64,000 nt of DNA from Pseudomonas silesiensis (GTDB lineage: Bacteria; Pseudomonadota; Gammaproteobacteria; Pseudomonadales; Pseudomonadaceae), in assembly GCF_001661075.1 (NCBI RefSeq), contig NZ_CP014870.1, positions 3,058,501 through 3,122,500 of the forward strand. The letters run 5' to 3'. This document shows positions 53,962 through 63,235 of the stretch, piece by piece. How positions within the stretch are numbered: the stretch's first letter is position 1; the number at the start of each line of letters is the position of its first letter. Below the pieces are notes generated by a model. That model searched no databases and was not told the DNA's origin. It saw only the letters and a program-made list of their open reading frames with translations. Position numbers and translations under genes: made by a program.

Positions 53962-56238
53962 ATGACCCTGACCCCCGTTCGATTGCACAGTTGGTTGCGC
54001 CTGCAGCGCGAAGGTGTGTCCCTGGCCGCCCGGGCCGATGCCTTGTGCCGAGCGCTGCAGGATTGCCCCGAGGTGCGCCGGGCGGTCTACCTGAGCTGGC
54101 AAGCCAAATCGCGGATCTACAGTCACGAAGGTTCAGCCCAGCATTTCCCCCCGGGCCTGGGTGACCCTTCGCAAGCCAGCGATCAACGGCTGTTCGAGCG
54201 CCTGGTCGAGGCGGGGCGGCTGGATCTGGCGCAAGTGCGGCAACTCGATTGCTGGCTGGCAGGCCGGCTGCGCCGGGCCGCCATCAGCCACGGCCAGGTA
54301 TTTGACCTGGCCTTGCAGCCGGACCAGCCGGGGTTGTTGCTGGTGGAAGTGTGCGAGGGCGTGAGCCTTGGCTGGCTGGGTTGGGTGCAGGATTTGCTGA
54401 CGACCTTGCTCAGCAGTGTCAACGGCATGCTGCGCGGATCGCCGCTGCTGGGCCACGATCCGCAGCCCAGCCTGTTGCTCGATGCCCAAGGCAGGCCGCT
54501 GGAGTTCAATGCGGCGCTGCTGGCGCTGCTCGCGGAAAAGCCGCTGACCGAGCTGTCGGGCTTTCTGCCGGTGAATCATCGGGTGCTGGTGCGCGCCTGT
54601 CTCGACCAGCAACGCGCCATCGAAGGGGTCGAAGCCCGGTTCGAAGCGCAGATCCTGATCTGGACCTTTATCCCCGATCCCCAGGACAACCGCGTACTTG
54701 CCCGTTGCCGCGACGCCACCACGCAAGTGCTGGCCGAGCGCGAAGCCACCAAGGCACGGCGGCTGTACCGGCTGATCATCGAGAACACCACCGACCTGAT
54801 TTCCCGACACACCCCGGACGGGCGCTTTCTCGATGCATCGCCGGCGTCCTGGACCTTGCTCGGCTACTGGCCCGAAGAGTTGCGCGGGCAAATGGCCCAG
54901 GGCCTGTTCCATGGCCAGGACCTGGCCAGCCTGGTGCAGCGTGCGCGCGATGCCCTGGAGCAGGACGGCTACCACACCATGACCTATCGCATTCGCCATC
55001 GGGACGGGCACTACCTGTGGTTCGAAACCGCCTGCCGCGCGATCCGGGAAACCTATACCGGTGCGGTGGTCGAAGTGGTCAGCGTCTCCCGGGACATCAC
55101 CGCCCGGGTGCAGGCCGAGGAGAACAAGCGACGCCTGGCCGAAGTGGTCGAGGTCAACACCGATCCGGTGCTGTTCATCGACCCCGAGGGGCAAGTCACT
55201 TATCTCAACCCGGCGGCCCGGCGCATCCTCGGGGTCGACGAGCAACAGCCTATGCCGACCCTGGCGCAGTTGTTCGCCAGCAGCGACCTGGCCCGACTGC
55301 AACGCGACGGCTGGAGCGGCGCCGAGCGCAATGGGGTGTGGAGCACCGATGCCCGTTTGCAACCCCCGGGCGGTGGCACGTCGGTGCCGGTCTCGCTGGT
55401 GCTGCTGGCGCACCGTTCCGCCGGCGGCGAGCGCTATTACTCATTGGTGGCGCGGGACATGACCGAGCGCGAACTGCGCGAAGTGCAACAGCGCCGCCAT
55501 CAGGATGAACTGGCGCACACCGCGCGGCTGGTGACCCTGGGGGAACTGGCCTCGGGCATCGCCCACGAAATCAATCAGCCGTTGGCGGCCGTGGTCAATT
55601 ATGCCAACGCCAGCCAGCGATATCTGCAGACGCTGGACTCCAACCCCCAGGCCGCCGCCAGAGTCGCCCAAGGCCTGGAACGCATCACCCACCACGCGAC
55701 CCATGCCTCGGAGGTCATCCGGCGTTTGCGGGCGTTTCTGCGCAAGGGCCAGCGGCGCATGCAAGCCCTGAATTTTACCGATGTCGCCCGCGAGGCCGTG
55801 CGCTTGTGCGCCTGGGAAGCGAACAATTGCCAAGTGACAATCGAGGATCGACTGCCGGATAATCCGCCGCCGGTTTACGCCGACCGGGTACTGCTGGAGC
55901 AGGTCTTGCTCAATCTGCTGCGCAATGCGATCGACGCCAACCGCGAACAGCATCCGGGGCAGCCTTCACTGATCGTCATGGCGGCCCCGCAGGGCAGTGG
56001 CGCGACGGTGGAAATCAGCGTGCAGGATCAGGGCCCCGGCGTCAGCGAGCCGGAGCTCGAGCAGATATTCACCCCGTTCTACACCAGCAAGCCCGATGGC
56101 CTGGGCCTTGGGCTGTCCATGAGCCGCAGCATCATCGAAGGTTTCGGTGGCGAGTTGCAGGCCCGCCGCCAGCCGGCCGGGCTGCTGATGTGTTGCCGCT
56201 TGCCGCTGGCCGGTCCGACAAAACAACAACAGGAATAG
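53962..56238 (+). CDS. PAS-domain sensor histidine kinase (FixL/DctB-like)
   Basis: Sensor of 758 residues. The first 270 residues are an unrecognised sensory region without clear membrane spans; PAS domains follow at about 250-390 (LIIENTTDLISRHTPDGRF) and 395-500 (VVEVNTDPVLFIDPEGQV). The kinase core has LASGIAHEINQPLAAVVNYA with the phosphoacceptor His, NLLRNAIDANRE (N box), VQDQGPGVSE and GLGLGLSMSRSIIEGFGG. The start at 53962 follows AAGGA by seven bases. The response regulator gene follows after four bases. The location suggests control of the acetate/acyl-CoA genes, which is inference. Confidence 0.9.
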   Translation: MTLTPVRLHSWLRLQREGVSLAARADALCRALQDCPEVRRAVYLSWQAKSRIYSHEGSAQHFPPGLGDPSQASDQRLFERLVEAGRLDLAQVRQLDCWLAGRLRRAAISHGQVFDLALQPDQPGLLLVEVCEGVSLGWLGWVQDLLTTLLSSVNGMLRGSPLLGHDPQPSLLLDAQGRPLEFNAALLALLAEKPLTELSGFLPVNHRVLVRACLDQQRAIEGVEARFEAQILIWTFIPDPQDNRVLARCRDATTQVLAEREATKARRLYRLIIENTTDLISRHTPDGRFLDASPASWTLLGYWPEELRGQMAQGLFHGQDLASLVQRARDALEQDGYHTMTYRIRHRDGHYLWFETACRAIRETYTGAVVEVVSVSRDITARVQAEENKRRLAEVVEVNTDPVLFIDPEGQVTYLNPAARRILGVDEQQPMPTLAQLFASSDLARLQRDGWSGAERNGVWSTDARLQPPGGGTSVPVSLVLLAHRSAGGERYYSLVARDMTERELREVQQRRHQDELAHTARLVTLGELASGIAHEINQPLAAVVNYANASQRYLQTLDSNPQAAARVAQGLERITHHATHASEVIRRLRAFLRKGQRRMQALNFTDVAREAVRLCAWEANNCQVTIEDRLPDNPPPVYADRVLLEQVLLNLLRNAIDANREQHPGQPSLIVMAAPQGSGATVEISVQDQGPGVSEPELEQIFTPFYTSKPDGLGLGLSMSRSIIEGFGGELQARRQPAGLLMCCRLPLAGPTKQQQE

Positions 56239-56242
56239 TGCA

Positions 56243-56878
56243 ATGGCAGGTGCGACTGAGCACGTGGTGTATGTGGTCGACGACGATCAAGGCATGCTCG
56301 ATTCAACGGTCTGGCTCCTGGAATCGGTGGGGCTCAAGGCCTTGCCGTTTACCAGTGGCGCGGAGTTTCTCGGTGCCTGTGATGCGAGTCTCGATGCCTG
56401 CGTGCTGCTCGATGTGCGCATGCCCGGCATGGGTGGCTTGAACGTGCAGGAAGAAATGCGTGCACGGGAGCTGAACCTGCCAATCATTTTCGTCAGCGGT
56501 CACGCCGATGTGCCGATCGTGGTTCGAGCGTTCAAGGCCGGCGCCCATGACTTCATCGAGAAACCCTACAACGAGCAATTGCTGCTGGACAGCGTGCACC
56601 AGGCCCTGAGCAACTGCGCGCAAAACCGCTCGGGCAATCAGGGCCACGACGCCTTGCAGGCGCGCCTGCTCACCCTGACGCCACGGGAGCGCGACGTCTT
56701 GCTGCCGCTGGTGCAGGGCTACACCACCCGTGAAATCGCCGAGCAACTGGGGGTGAGCGCCAAAACCGTCGACCTGTATCGCTCGCGGGTGATGAAGCGC
56801 ATGCAGGCCAGCACCTTGCCGGACCTGGTGGGCATGGCGATTGCCGCGCAACTGGTCGATCCATTGAAGCTGCGTTGA
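56243..56878 (+). CDS. Response regulator, FixJ/LuxR type
   Basis: Transcriptional regulator of 211 residues with an N-terminal receiver domain (VYVVDDDQGML, phosphoacceptor in VLLDVRMPGMGG, Lys in FIEKPYN) and a C-terminal LuxR-type helix-turn-helix (TPRERDVLLPLVQGYTTREIAEQLGVSAKTVDLYRSRVMKRM). It is co-transcribed with the sensor kinase gene four bases upstream, its likely cognate partner. Confidence 0.93.
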   Translation: MAGATEHVVYVVDDDQGMLDSTVWLLESVGLKALPFTSGAEFLGACDASLDACVLLDVRMPGMGGLNVQEEMRARELNLPIIFVSGHADVPIVVRAFKAGAHDFIEKPYNEQLLLDSVHQALSNCAQNRSGNQGHDALQARLLTLTPRERDVLLPLVQGYTTREIAEQLGVSAKTVDLYRSRVMKRMQASTLPDLVGMAIAAQLVDPLKLR

Positions 56879-56955
56879 GGCCGCAAGTTTTCCATCGAGG
56901 GTCTATGCTGGGCTAACCGATCCCCTACCTTGCAGTGACCTGCAAAGAGGCCTCC

Positions 56956-58032
56956 ATGGAGCCCACGTCCATCTCCGAAAAGACGTTCACCCGCAGTATG
57001 CTCGATGTACTGATTCGATTCGGGCTGATTCTGGTCCTGGTGCTGTTCTGCTTCGAGATATTCAGCCCGTTCCGCGACCTCATGCTGTGGTCGGTGATTC
57101 TTGCAATCACCCTTTACCCACTGCAAGTGCGGCTCAGGGGGCCACTCGGCGACAAGGACGGGGTGATCGCCACGCTGATCGTGCTGGTTGCCATCATGAT
57201 CCTCGTGGTGCCGATCTACCTGTTGGGGGTCTCGATTGCAGATTCGGTCGAACACGCCATGGCGATCGTCAAGGGGGGCAATTTCCATATCCCGCCACCT
57301 GCCGAATCAGTCGCCAGTTGGCCGTTGATCGGCGAGCCGCTATCGGCCCTCTGGCTACAGGCTTCCACCAACCTTCCCGACCTGGCCGCGAAGTACCTGC
57401 CGCAGATCAAACACGCCAGCCTGGGCCTGTTGAGCAAGCTGGCCGGCGTCGGCATGGGTTTGCTGATGTTTATGTTCGCCTTGATCATCGCCGGGATCGT
57501 CATGGCCTATGGCGAGAGCGGGCACCGCAGTTCGGTGCAAATTGCATCGCGCCTCAGCGGGCCGGAAAGGGGCCGGCAAATTGCTGCACTGTGCACCTCC
57601 ACGATCCGTGCGGTGGCGCTTGGGGTGGTCGGCATCGCCTTCATCCAGATGCTGCTGGTGGGCCTGGGATTTGTCTTCAAAGGTGTACCGGGTGCCGGGC
57701 TGCTGGCGTTGGCCGTGCTGTTGCTGGGCATCATGCAACTGCCGGCGACCCTGATCACGCTTCCCGTGATTGCCTTCGTGTTCGCCACCGAAGGCGCCAG
57801 CACGGCGACGATCGTCTTCGCCATCTATGTCTTCGTCGCAGGCCTTATCGATAACGTGCTCAAGCCATTGCTGCTGGGCCGCGGCGTCGATGTACCGATG
57901 CCGGTGATATTGATCGGCGCGCTGGGCGGCATGGTCACCAGCGGCATCATCGGGCTGTTCATCGGTCCGGTGGTCCTGGCGGTCGGGTATCAATTATTCT
58001 GGCAATGGGTGCAGGACAAGCCGCAGGCGTGA
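56956..58032 (+). CDS. AI-2E family transporter (TqsA/YdiK-like permease)
   Basis: Inner membrane protein of 358 residues with about eight hydrophobic segments, including the family arrangement PLQVRLRGPLGDKDGVIATLIVLVAIMILVVPIYLLG near the start and FVAGLIDNVLKPLLLGRGVDVPMPVILIGALGGM near the end. Members export autoinducer-2 or, as Na+/H+ exchangers, other solutes; the substrate here is unknown. The start at 56956 follows AGAGG. The next gene starts 14 bases after the stop. Confidence 0.88.
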   Translation: MEPTSISEKTFTRSMLDVLIRFGLILVLVLFCFEIFSPFRDLMLWSVILAITLYPLQVRLRGPLGDKDGVIATLIVLVAIMILVVPIYLLGVSIADSVEHAMAIVKGGNFHIPPPAESVASWPLIGEPLSALWLQASTNLPDLAAKYLPQIKHASLGLLSKLAGVGMGLLMFMFALIIAGIVMAYGESGHRSSVQIASRLSGPERGRQIAALCTSTIRAVALGVVGIAFIQMLLVGLGFVFKGVPGAGLLALAVLLLGIMQLPATLITLPVIAFVFATEGASTATIVFAIYVFVAGLIDNVLKPLLLGRGVDVPMPVILIGALGGMVTSGIIGLFIGPVVLAVGYQLFWQWVQDKPQA

Positions 58033-58046
58033 GGAGGGCAGTCACC

Positions 58047-58778
58047 ATGAGCGGGCCGCATCAGGATCTGCTGGACGAGGTACTGCGCGCCCATGGCGGC
58101 CTCGAACGCTGGAGGGGCTTCAGTCAGGTGCGCGCCACCCTCGTGACCGGTGGCTCGCTCTGGCCCATGAAAGGCCTGACCCAGGACAGCGCACCCCGCC
58201 AGATGACCGTCTGGTTGCATGAACAGCGCGCCTCGGTGACGCCCTTCGGCGGCCCCGATCAATTGACCGCCTTCTCACCGGACCGAATCGCCATCGAAAA
58301 AACCGACGGCACGGTGATCGCCGAGCGGTCGGCGCCCAGGGAGTCCTTTCGCGACCATGGTGAAAACAGCCCTTGGGACCCGCTGCACCGCGCGTACTTC
58401 AATGGTTACGCGCTGTGGTCTTATCTGACCATGCCTTTCCTGTTCACCTGGCCGGGCGTGGCCACCGCAGAAATCGAACCCTGGCAAGAGGGGGCGCAGC
58501 ACTGGCGCCGCCTGCGGGTGACCTTTCCCGAGCACATCGCCACCCACTGCGCGGTGCAGGATTTCTACTTCGGCGAGGATTTCCTGCTACGTCGCCACGA
58601 CTACAAGGTGGACATCAGCGGCGGTTTGCCTGCGGCCCAGTATTTAGGTGACTACCTCGAGGCAGACGGGCTGCGCATGCCAGGCAAGCGGCGCGCCTAT
58701 CGACGCGGGCCTGATGGCCAGGCCGATATGGGGGCCTTGCTGGTGGCGATCGACCTCAGTGACATCGGCTACTCGTAG
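58047..58778 (+). CDS. Hypothetical protein, unknown function
   Basis: A 243-residue protein without a signal peptide or membrane span and with no motif I recognise. It has many aromatic residues and an antiparallel-looking pattern (MTVWLHEQRASVTPFGGPDQ, RLRVTFPEHIATHCAVQDFYF, DFLLRRHDYKVDISGG), vaguely like LolA-fold lipoprotein-localisation domains but without a lipobox. GAGGAGG stands before the ATG at 58047, so it is well translated. It is close to the MaoC-like gene (21 bases) and probably co-transcribed with it. Confidence 0.8.
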   Translation: MSGPHQDLLDEVLRAHGGLERWRGFSQVRATLVTGGSLWPMKGLTQDSAPRQMTVWLHEQRASVTPFGGPDQLTAFSPDRIAIEKTDGTVIAERSAPRESFRDHGENSPWDPLHRAYFNGYALWSYLTMPFLFTWPGVATAEIEPWQEGAQHWRRLRVTFPEHIATHCAVQDFYFGEDFLLRRHDYKVDISGGLPAAQYLGDYLEADGLRMPGKRRAYRRGPDGQADMGALLVAIDLSDIGYS

Positions 58779-58799
58779 CGCAACGCGGAGGAATGAACC

Positions 58800-59264
58800 A
58801 TGACCCTGCATGCCTGGGAAAAACTCTACCTCGATGACCTGAGACTGGGTCAGGAATTTGAAAGCGACCCTGTGCGCGTCGAGCGCGAGGCAATGTTGGC
58901 GTTTGCCCGCGCATTCGATCCGCAACCCTTCCATCTCGATCCTGAAGCGGCCAGCCTGAGCCTGTTCCGCGGCCTGGCGGCCAGCGGCTGGAACACCGCG
59001 GCCCTGACCATGAAAATGCTGGTGGCAAGCGTGCCGCTGGCAGACGGGATCATCGGCCTGGGGATCGAACTGAGCTGGCCGACACCGACCTATCCGGACG
59101 ACGTATTGCGCCTCAAATGCACCGTGCAGGCCATCGAGCCGTCCGCATCGAAGCCGGATCGGGGCGTGGTGACGATGTTGATGGAAACCCTCAATCAGAA
59201 CGACAAGGTGGTGCAGCGGGCGACGGGCAAATTGCTGGTGTTCAATACCCCGGCGCCGGATTGA
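58800..59264 (+). CDS. MaoC-like hot-dog dehydratase
   Basis: Hot-dog-fold protein of 154 residues, probably an (R)-enoyl-CoA hydratase or related dehydratase. The hydratase-2 motif is visible as FARAFDPQPFHLDPEAA, with the catalytic Asp and His spaced D-x4-H, followed by FRGLAASGWNTAAL (substrate loop). Short length suggests a dimer of single hot-dog domains. It closes a small operon with the upstream unknown gene and converges on a LysR gene. Confidence 0.88.
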   Translation: MTLHAWEKLYLDDLRLGQEFESDPVRVEREAMLAFARAFDPQPFHLDPEAASLSLFRGLAASGWNTAALTMKMLVASVPLADGIIGLGIELSWPTPTYPDDVLRLKCTVQAIEPSASKPDRGVVTMLMETLNQNDKVVQRATGKLLVFNTPAPD

Positions 59265-59273
59265 GCAGGCGCT

Positions 59274-60143
59274 TCACAGGTGTTGCTTGAGGTATTGGGC
59301 AAATTCCCGTGCCAGTTGCGAGGGCTCTTCCTGGGTGGGTAGCAATAGCGCGATCTGGTAGTGGATGGCCGGTGAGAACGGCCTCAGGACCAGCTCCCTG
59401 GTGAAAGGCCGACTGACCACCGGATCGACGATCCCGACCCCCATGCCCGAGCGGACCAGCTCGCAGGCCGTGGAAAAGAATTCGGTCTCGGCCACCACGT
59501 TCCAGGCTGAACCGTACGCCGAAAAAGCCAGTGCCAGCTGCTGGTAGATCGGGTCGCCCTTGAACAGCGAAACGAAGGGCACGCCGTCCAGGTCCGCCGG
59601 GGTAATCACTTCCCGTGCGGCGAGGGGATGCCCGATCGGCACCATGCACTGGCATTCATAGGACATCACCTGCATGTTCGAAGTCGGGTAGTCCAGGGGC
59701 AGCTCGGCAATGGCCAGGTCAAATTGCTGGGTCGTCATCAGCTCACGCACCGACTGTGAGTTGCGGGTGATGATCTTCAGCTCGAGCCCCGGACGCTCTT
59801 TCGCGAATTCGGCCATCAACCGGGGCAGCAGGTTGATCGAGATGCTGGCGTAGGCGGCGATCGCCAGATGGCCACGTTTGCCGGTTCGAATTTCCTTGGC
59901 GATGCGGTTGGTTTTCTCCACCGCTTCCAACGCCCGCTCCGCCTCGACGAAAAACAGCCGCGCTTCGGGGGTGGGCTGCAGGCGACCGCCCTTGCGCACG
60001 AACAGCTTCAAGCCCGTCTCGTGCTCCAGGTTGGCAATGGTGCTGCTGATGGCGGGCTGGGAAATGCTCAATAGCTCCGCTGCACGGGTCATGGTGCCGT
60101 GGATCATCAAGGTTCTGAAGCACTCGAGCTGGCGGATTCGCAT
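59274..60143 (-). CDS. LysR-family transcriptional regulator
   Basis: Regulator of 289 residues with an N-terminal winged helix-turn-helix (RIRQLECFRTLMIHGTMTRAAELLSISQPAISSTIANLEHETG) and a C-terminal ligand-binding domain (GHLAIAAYASISINLLPRLMAEF, FDLAIAELPL). It diverges from the DUF1989 gene, and TATAGATTTAGCTTATA at 60153-60169 in the 117-base gap is a candidate T-N11-A site. The effector is not known. Confidence 0.88.
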   Translation of the reverse strand: MRIRQLECFRTLMIHGTMTRAAELLSISQPAISSTIANLEHETGLKLFVRKGGRLQPTPEARLFFVEAERALEAVEKTNRIAKEIRTGKRGHLAIAAYASISINLLPRLMAEFAKERPGLELKIITRNSQSVRELMTTQQFDLAIAELPLDYPTSNMQVMSYECQCMVPIGHPLAAREVITPADLDGVPFVSLFKGDPIYQQLALAFSAYGSAWNVVAETEFFSTACELVRSGMGVGIVDPVVSRPFTRELVLRPFSPAIHYQIALLLPTQEEPSQLAREFAQYLKQHL

Positions 60144-60152
60144 GGGCCACCC

Positions 60153-60169
60153 TATAGATTTAGCTTATA
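60153..60169. promoter_or_regulatory. Candidate LysR-type binding site
   Basis: TATAGATTTAGCTTATA, an imperfect dyad with T-N11-A spacing, lies 10 bases upstream of the LysR gene start and about 92 bases before the DUF1989 gene. Such sites between a LysR gene and its divergent target are common, but the symmetry is only partial. Confidence 0.4.
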
Positions 60170-60260
60170 CCGAGGCCATTTTATATTATTGGTTTGCGCT
60201 TTTCCCCTGTGTTTTCCTTGGTAGCAGGCACTCAGCCCCTGACAAAGAGGAGAACAAGGC

Positions 60261-60875
60261 ATGAATACAATGACGTCGATTCAACCCGGTGAACGGATCC
60301 GCCTGCCGGCCCGGCGCGGTGTCGCGATCAGGCTTGAACAGGGGCAAACCCTCACGCTGATCAATACCCATGGCCAGCAGGTCGTGGACACCTGGGCCTT
60401 TAACCCGCATGACCTGCGCGAAGCCATGTCGATGGAACACAGTCGGCCTTTCTGGTTGAAGCTCAACCCGCGCCAGGGTGACAGCCTCGTCACCAACCAA
60501 CGGCGCAAAATCCTCACCCTTACCGAGGACACCACCCCCGGCGTGCACGACACGCTGGTCGCCGCTTGCGACCCGACTCGTTACCGGCAACTGGGAGTGG
60601 TCGGCCATCACGACAGCTGCAACGAAAACCTGTTCCTGGCCCTGGATGCCCTTGGCCTGGCGGTTACCGAGACACCGAGCCCCTTGAACCTGTTCATGAA
60701 TGTTCCGGTACATCAGGATGGGCGGATCGAGTTCGCGGCGCCGGTCAGTGAGGCCGGGCAGTACGTCTGCCTCAAAGCGGAAATGGACGCCATCGTCGTA
60801 CTCTCCGCCTGTCCCCAGGACATCACGGCGGTCAACGGGATGTCCCCCCAGGATGTTCACTACAGCATCAGCTGA
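60261..60875 (+). CDS. Urea-carboxylase-associated protein, DUF1989 family
   Basis: Cytoplasmic protein of 204 residues in the DUF1989 family, whose members are found beside urea carboxylase and in guanidine or allophanate catabolism. It has the pattern LIEQG-like core (LINTHGQQVVDTWAFNPHDLRE), PGVHDTLVAACDPTRYRQLG, HDSCNENLFLALDALGL and NLFMNVPVHQDG. Conserved Asp, His and Cys residues suggest a metal site. The ATG at 60261 follows GAGGAG; the ATG three codons later is an alternative. The amidase gene 1 kb away fits a nitrogen-compound catabolic role. Confidence 0.85.
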   Translation: MNTMTSIQPGERIRLPARRGVAIRLEQGQTLTLINTHGQQVVDTWAFNPHDLREAMSMEHSRPFWLKLNPRQGDSLVTNQRRKILTLTEDTTPGVHDTLVAACDPTRYRQLGVVGHHDSCNENLFLALDALGLAVTETPSPLNLFMNVPVHQDGRIEFAAPVSEAGQYVCLKAEMDAIVVLSACPQDITAVNGMSPQDVHYSIS

Positions 60876-60915
60876 TGTTGAAGGCCAGCACCACGTCAGA
60901 AGTCCGGAGAATGCC

Positions 60916-61857
60916 ATGCGCAAGATACCCCCCTTGAATTCCGTGCGAGCCTTCGAGGCTGTGGCGCGTCACCAGAGTTTTTCCGCTGCGGCGAACGAGC
61001 TCTCCGTCACGGTCGCCGCAGTCAGCCATCAAGTCCGGCAACTGGAAGACGGATTGGGACAAAAGCTCCTGGAACGGGGCCGCACGGTGACCCTCACCGG
61101 CGCAGGCAAAGCCATCTACCCGCTGTTGCGCGACGGTTTCGACCAGATTGCCCAGGCGTTTGCCCAGCTCGGTGCGCCAAAGGCGGGTGATGCCATTGCG
61201 GTGTCCACCACGCGTGCTTTCGCCGAGCGCTGGCTGATGCCGCGCCTGGCCAGGTTCAATGCGGTCTATCCGAACATAATGGTGTCGATTCATGCCTCGG
61301 AGAAAGTCGTGGACCTGCGTGAGGAGGCCGTCGACCTGGCAATTCGCTACGGTCCCAAGGATGCCGACGGGCGCGGGCCAGTATTGTTCGAGGACAGGTA
61401 CGTCGCGGTAGCGGACAACAGCCTCTGCCCGCCCGGGCGCACCCCGACGATCGACGACTTTCACAACCGCTCGCTGCTGGCATTCAAATGGAAGAATCAG
61501 GCGCTGCAAGTACCGTCGTGGTCAACCTGGCTGGCTCGGGTCGAACACGATAACTCGCGGGATTTGCGCACCTCCTGGTACAGCGAGGAAACCCTGGCGC
61601 TGCATGCCGTCGAGCAAGGACTGGGGCCGTTGCTGTGCAGCAATGTGCTGATCGACGACGAGCTTCGCAGCGGACGAATGCGTCGAGTGGATGGCCCGAG
61701 CTTGCCCGGGTTCACTTACCATCTGATCGAAGACACAAGGTCCGTTCCACGCCGCAGCCTGGTGCTGTTCAGGGACTGGTTGCTGGACGAGGCCAGGTCA
61801 TTCCGGGAGACCACCCGGGATGACCTGGCCGGACAGCAGATGGCGCTTACCTCCTGA
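60916..61857 (+). CDS. LysR-family regulator, GcvA-like
   Basis: Regulator of 313 residues with an N-terminal winged helix-turn-helix (PLNSVRAFEAVARHQSFSAAANELSVTVAAVSHQVRQLEDGLG) and the GcvA-type ligand domain (STTRAFAERWLMPRLARF, VDLAIRYGP). GGAGA stands before the ATG at 60916. It lies just after the DUF1989 gene and converges on the amidase gene, overlapping its end by 11 bases; control of one or both is likely. Confidence 0.9.
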   Translation: MRKIPPLNSVRAFEAVARHQSFSAAANELSVTVAAVSHQVRQLEDGLGQKLLERGRTVTLTGAGKAIYPLLRDGFDQIAQAFAQLGAPKAGDAIAVSTTRAFAERWLMPRLARFNAVYPNIMVSIHASEKVVDLREEAVDLAIRYGPKDADGRGPVLFEDRYVAVADNSLCPPGRTPTIDDFHNRSLLAFKWKNQALQVPSWSTWLARVEHDNSRDLRTSWYSEETLALHAVEQGLGPLLCSNVLIDDELRSGRMRRVDGPSLPGFTYHLIEDTRSVPRRSLVLFRDWLLDEARSFRETTRDDLAGQQMALTS

Positions 61858-63202
61858 TACCGGCTGAGCACAGGCTCCTTTCTATAGTCAGGCAGGCACT
61901 GAGCAAGTGATCGTCGCGCCCCCGGGTCGTCGAGAACAGGGTGGAGGTGGCAAGCCCGGTGCTGTCCTTGCCAGACGGGATTGCCACCCCCGGCATATCC
62001 AGCAGGCTGCCGATCATGGTCAGTGACAAGGTCTCGAGGTTGACGCTGGCAAACAGCGCGTCGTCAGTCGCCAGCGGCGCCATCGGTGGGGCAACATGCT
62101 TGACCGTCGGCATGACCAGAATGGCACCGTCCAGCTCGCGCTCGATGGCCGACATCAGTTCCACCCGCAGGCTTCGAATCCTCATTTCGACAGCAGGGTC
62201 GATATCCCTGGCCGAGCGCAGGCGAGTCCGCACGCGCCTGTCCATTCGGTGTCCCTCAGGGCCTTCCACCACCGGGGCCAGCAGGCGCCAAGCCTCTATC
62301 GCACCCAGCCAGCCCGACCGGGCAATCAGCTCACGGGTACGAGCAACGGCGACCACCGGCCGACGATCCACCTGCGCGCCGGCCGCCCTCAGCCGTTCCA
62401 TCATCGAGAGCAGGTTCTGTCGTACCGCGGGCTGCAACGTCGGGTCAGACATCACACCGTCGTCAACGACAAAGCGCAGGCTTGAAAGATGGCCGGCCTC
62501 GATGACCACCTCCTTGAAACCACGCATCGCCGCATCCAGCGCTACGCAATCGACGACAGAATGGGCAAAAGGACCGAGGCTATCCAGGGTGATGGCCAGC
62601 GGGTGAACGCCTTCCATGCTGTAACGCCCCGTGGACGCCTTGAACCCGACCAATCCGTTGAACGCCGCTGGAATCCGAATCGACCCCGCGGTGTCGGTGC
62701 CGATGGCGCTGCTGACGATCCCCCGTTGCACCGCGATCGCCGAACCCGAAGAGGAGCCACCAGGAACGCGGCTTTCGTCGACCGCGACATCGGCGGTCGG
62801 CGTACCGAAATGAGGATTCAGGCCCAGGCCGGAATAAGCAAACTCGGTGAGATTGGTTTTACCCAGCGGGATCATCCCCAGTGCCGAGAGCGCTGCAATG
62901 ACCGACGCATCCTTGAGCGCCGGCGCAGCCTCGGCCCGGGTAATGGAACCGGCGGTGGTTCGGCTGCCGGCGACGTCCAGCAGATCCTTGACGGCGTAGG
63001 GGATGCCGTCGAAGGGGCTCAATTGAGCCCCTTGTTGCCAGCGCCGGGTCGACGCTGTCGCCTCATCGATGGCGCGCTGTTCAAGCAGGCAAATGAACAC
63101 GTGCTGCGATTCCCTGGCAGCCGCCAGTGCGGACCCGATCAACTCGTCCGGTGTCGTAAGGCCTTGTCTCAAGCGTTCAGCGGTCTGCAGCAGGGTGATC
63201 AT
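61847..63202 (-). CDS. Amidase signature-family hydrolase
   Basis: Cytoplasmic Ser-cisSer-Lys amidase of 451 residues. The triad regions are visible: Lys in PYAVKDLLDV, GGSSSGSAIAVQRG (cis-Ser), and GTDTAGSIRIPAAFNGLVGFK (nucleophile Ser in GSI). It belongs to the GatA/AtzE-like part of the family; allophanate, biuret or an amino-amide are plausible substrates given the DUF1989 neighbour, but none can be assigned. The start at 63202 follows GGGAG by six bases; the ATG four codons upstream is less well placed. Confidence 0.9.
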   Translation of the reverse strand: MITLLQTAERLRQGLTTPDELIGSALAAARESQHVFICLLEQRAIDEATASTRRWQQGAQLSPFDGIPYAVKDLLDVAGSRTTAGSITRAEAAPALKDASVIAALSALGMIPLGKTNLTEFAYSGLGLNPHFGTPTADVAVDESRVPGGSSSGSAIAVQRGIVSSAIGTDTAGSIRIPAAFNGLVGFKASTGRYSMEGVHPLAITLDSLGPFAHSVVDCVALDAAMRGFKEVVIEAGHLSSLRFVVDDGVMSDPTLQPAVRQNLLSMMERLRAAGAQVDRRPVVAVARTRELIARSGWLGAIEAWRLLAPVVEGPEGHRMDRRVRTRLRSARDIDPAVEMRIRSLRVELMSAIERELDGAILVMPTVKHVAPPMAPLATDDALFASVNLETLSLTMIGSLLDMPGVAIPSGKDSTGLATSTLFSTTRGRDDHLLSACLTIERSLCSAGIRR

Positions 63203-63235
63203 GATGGCTCCCATCGGTGGCGGCGCTCGGGGTGG

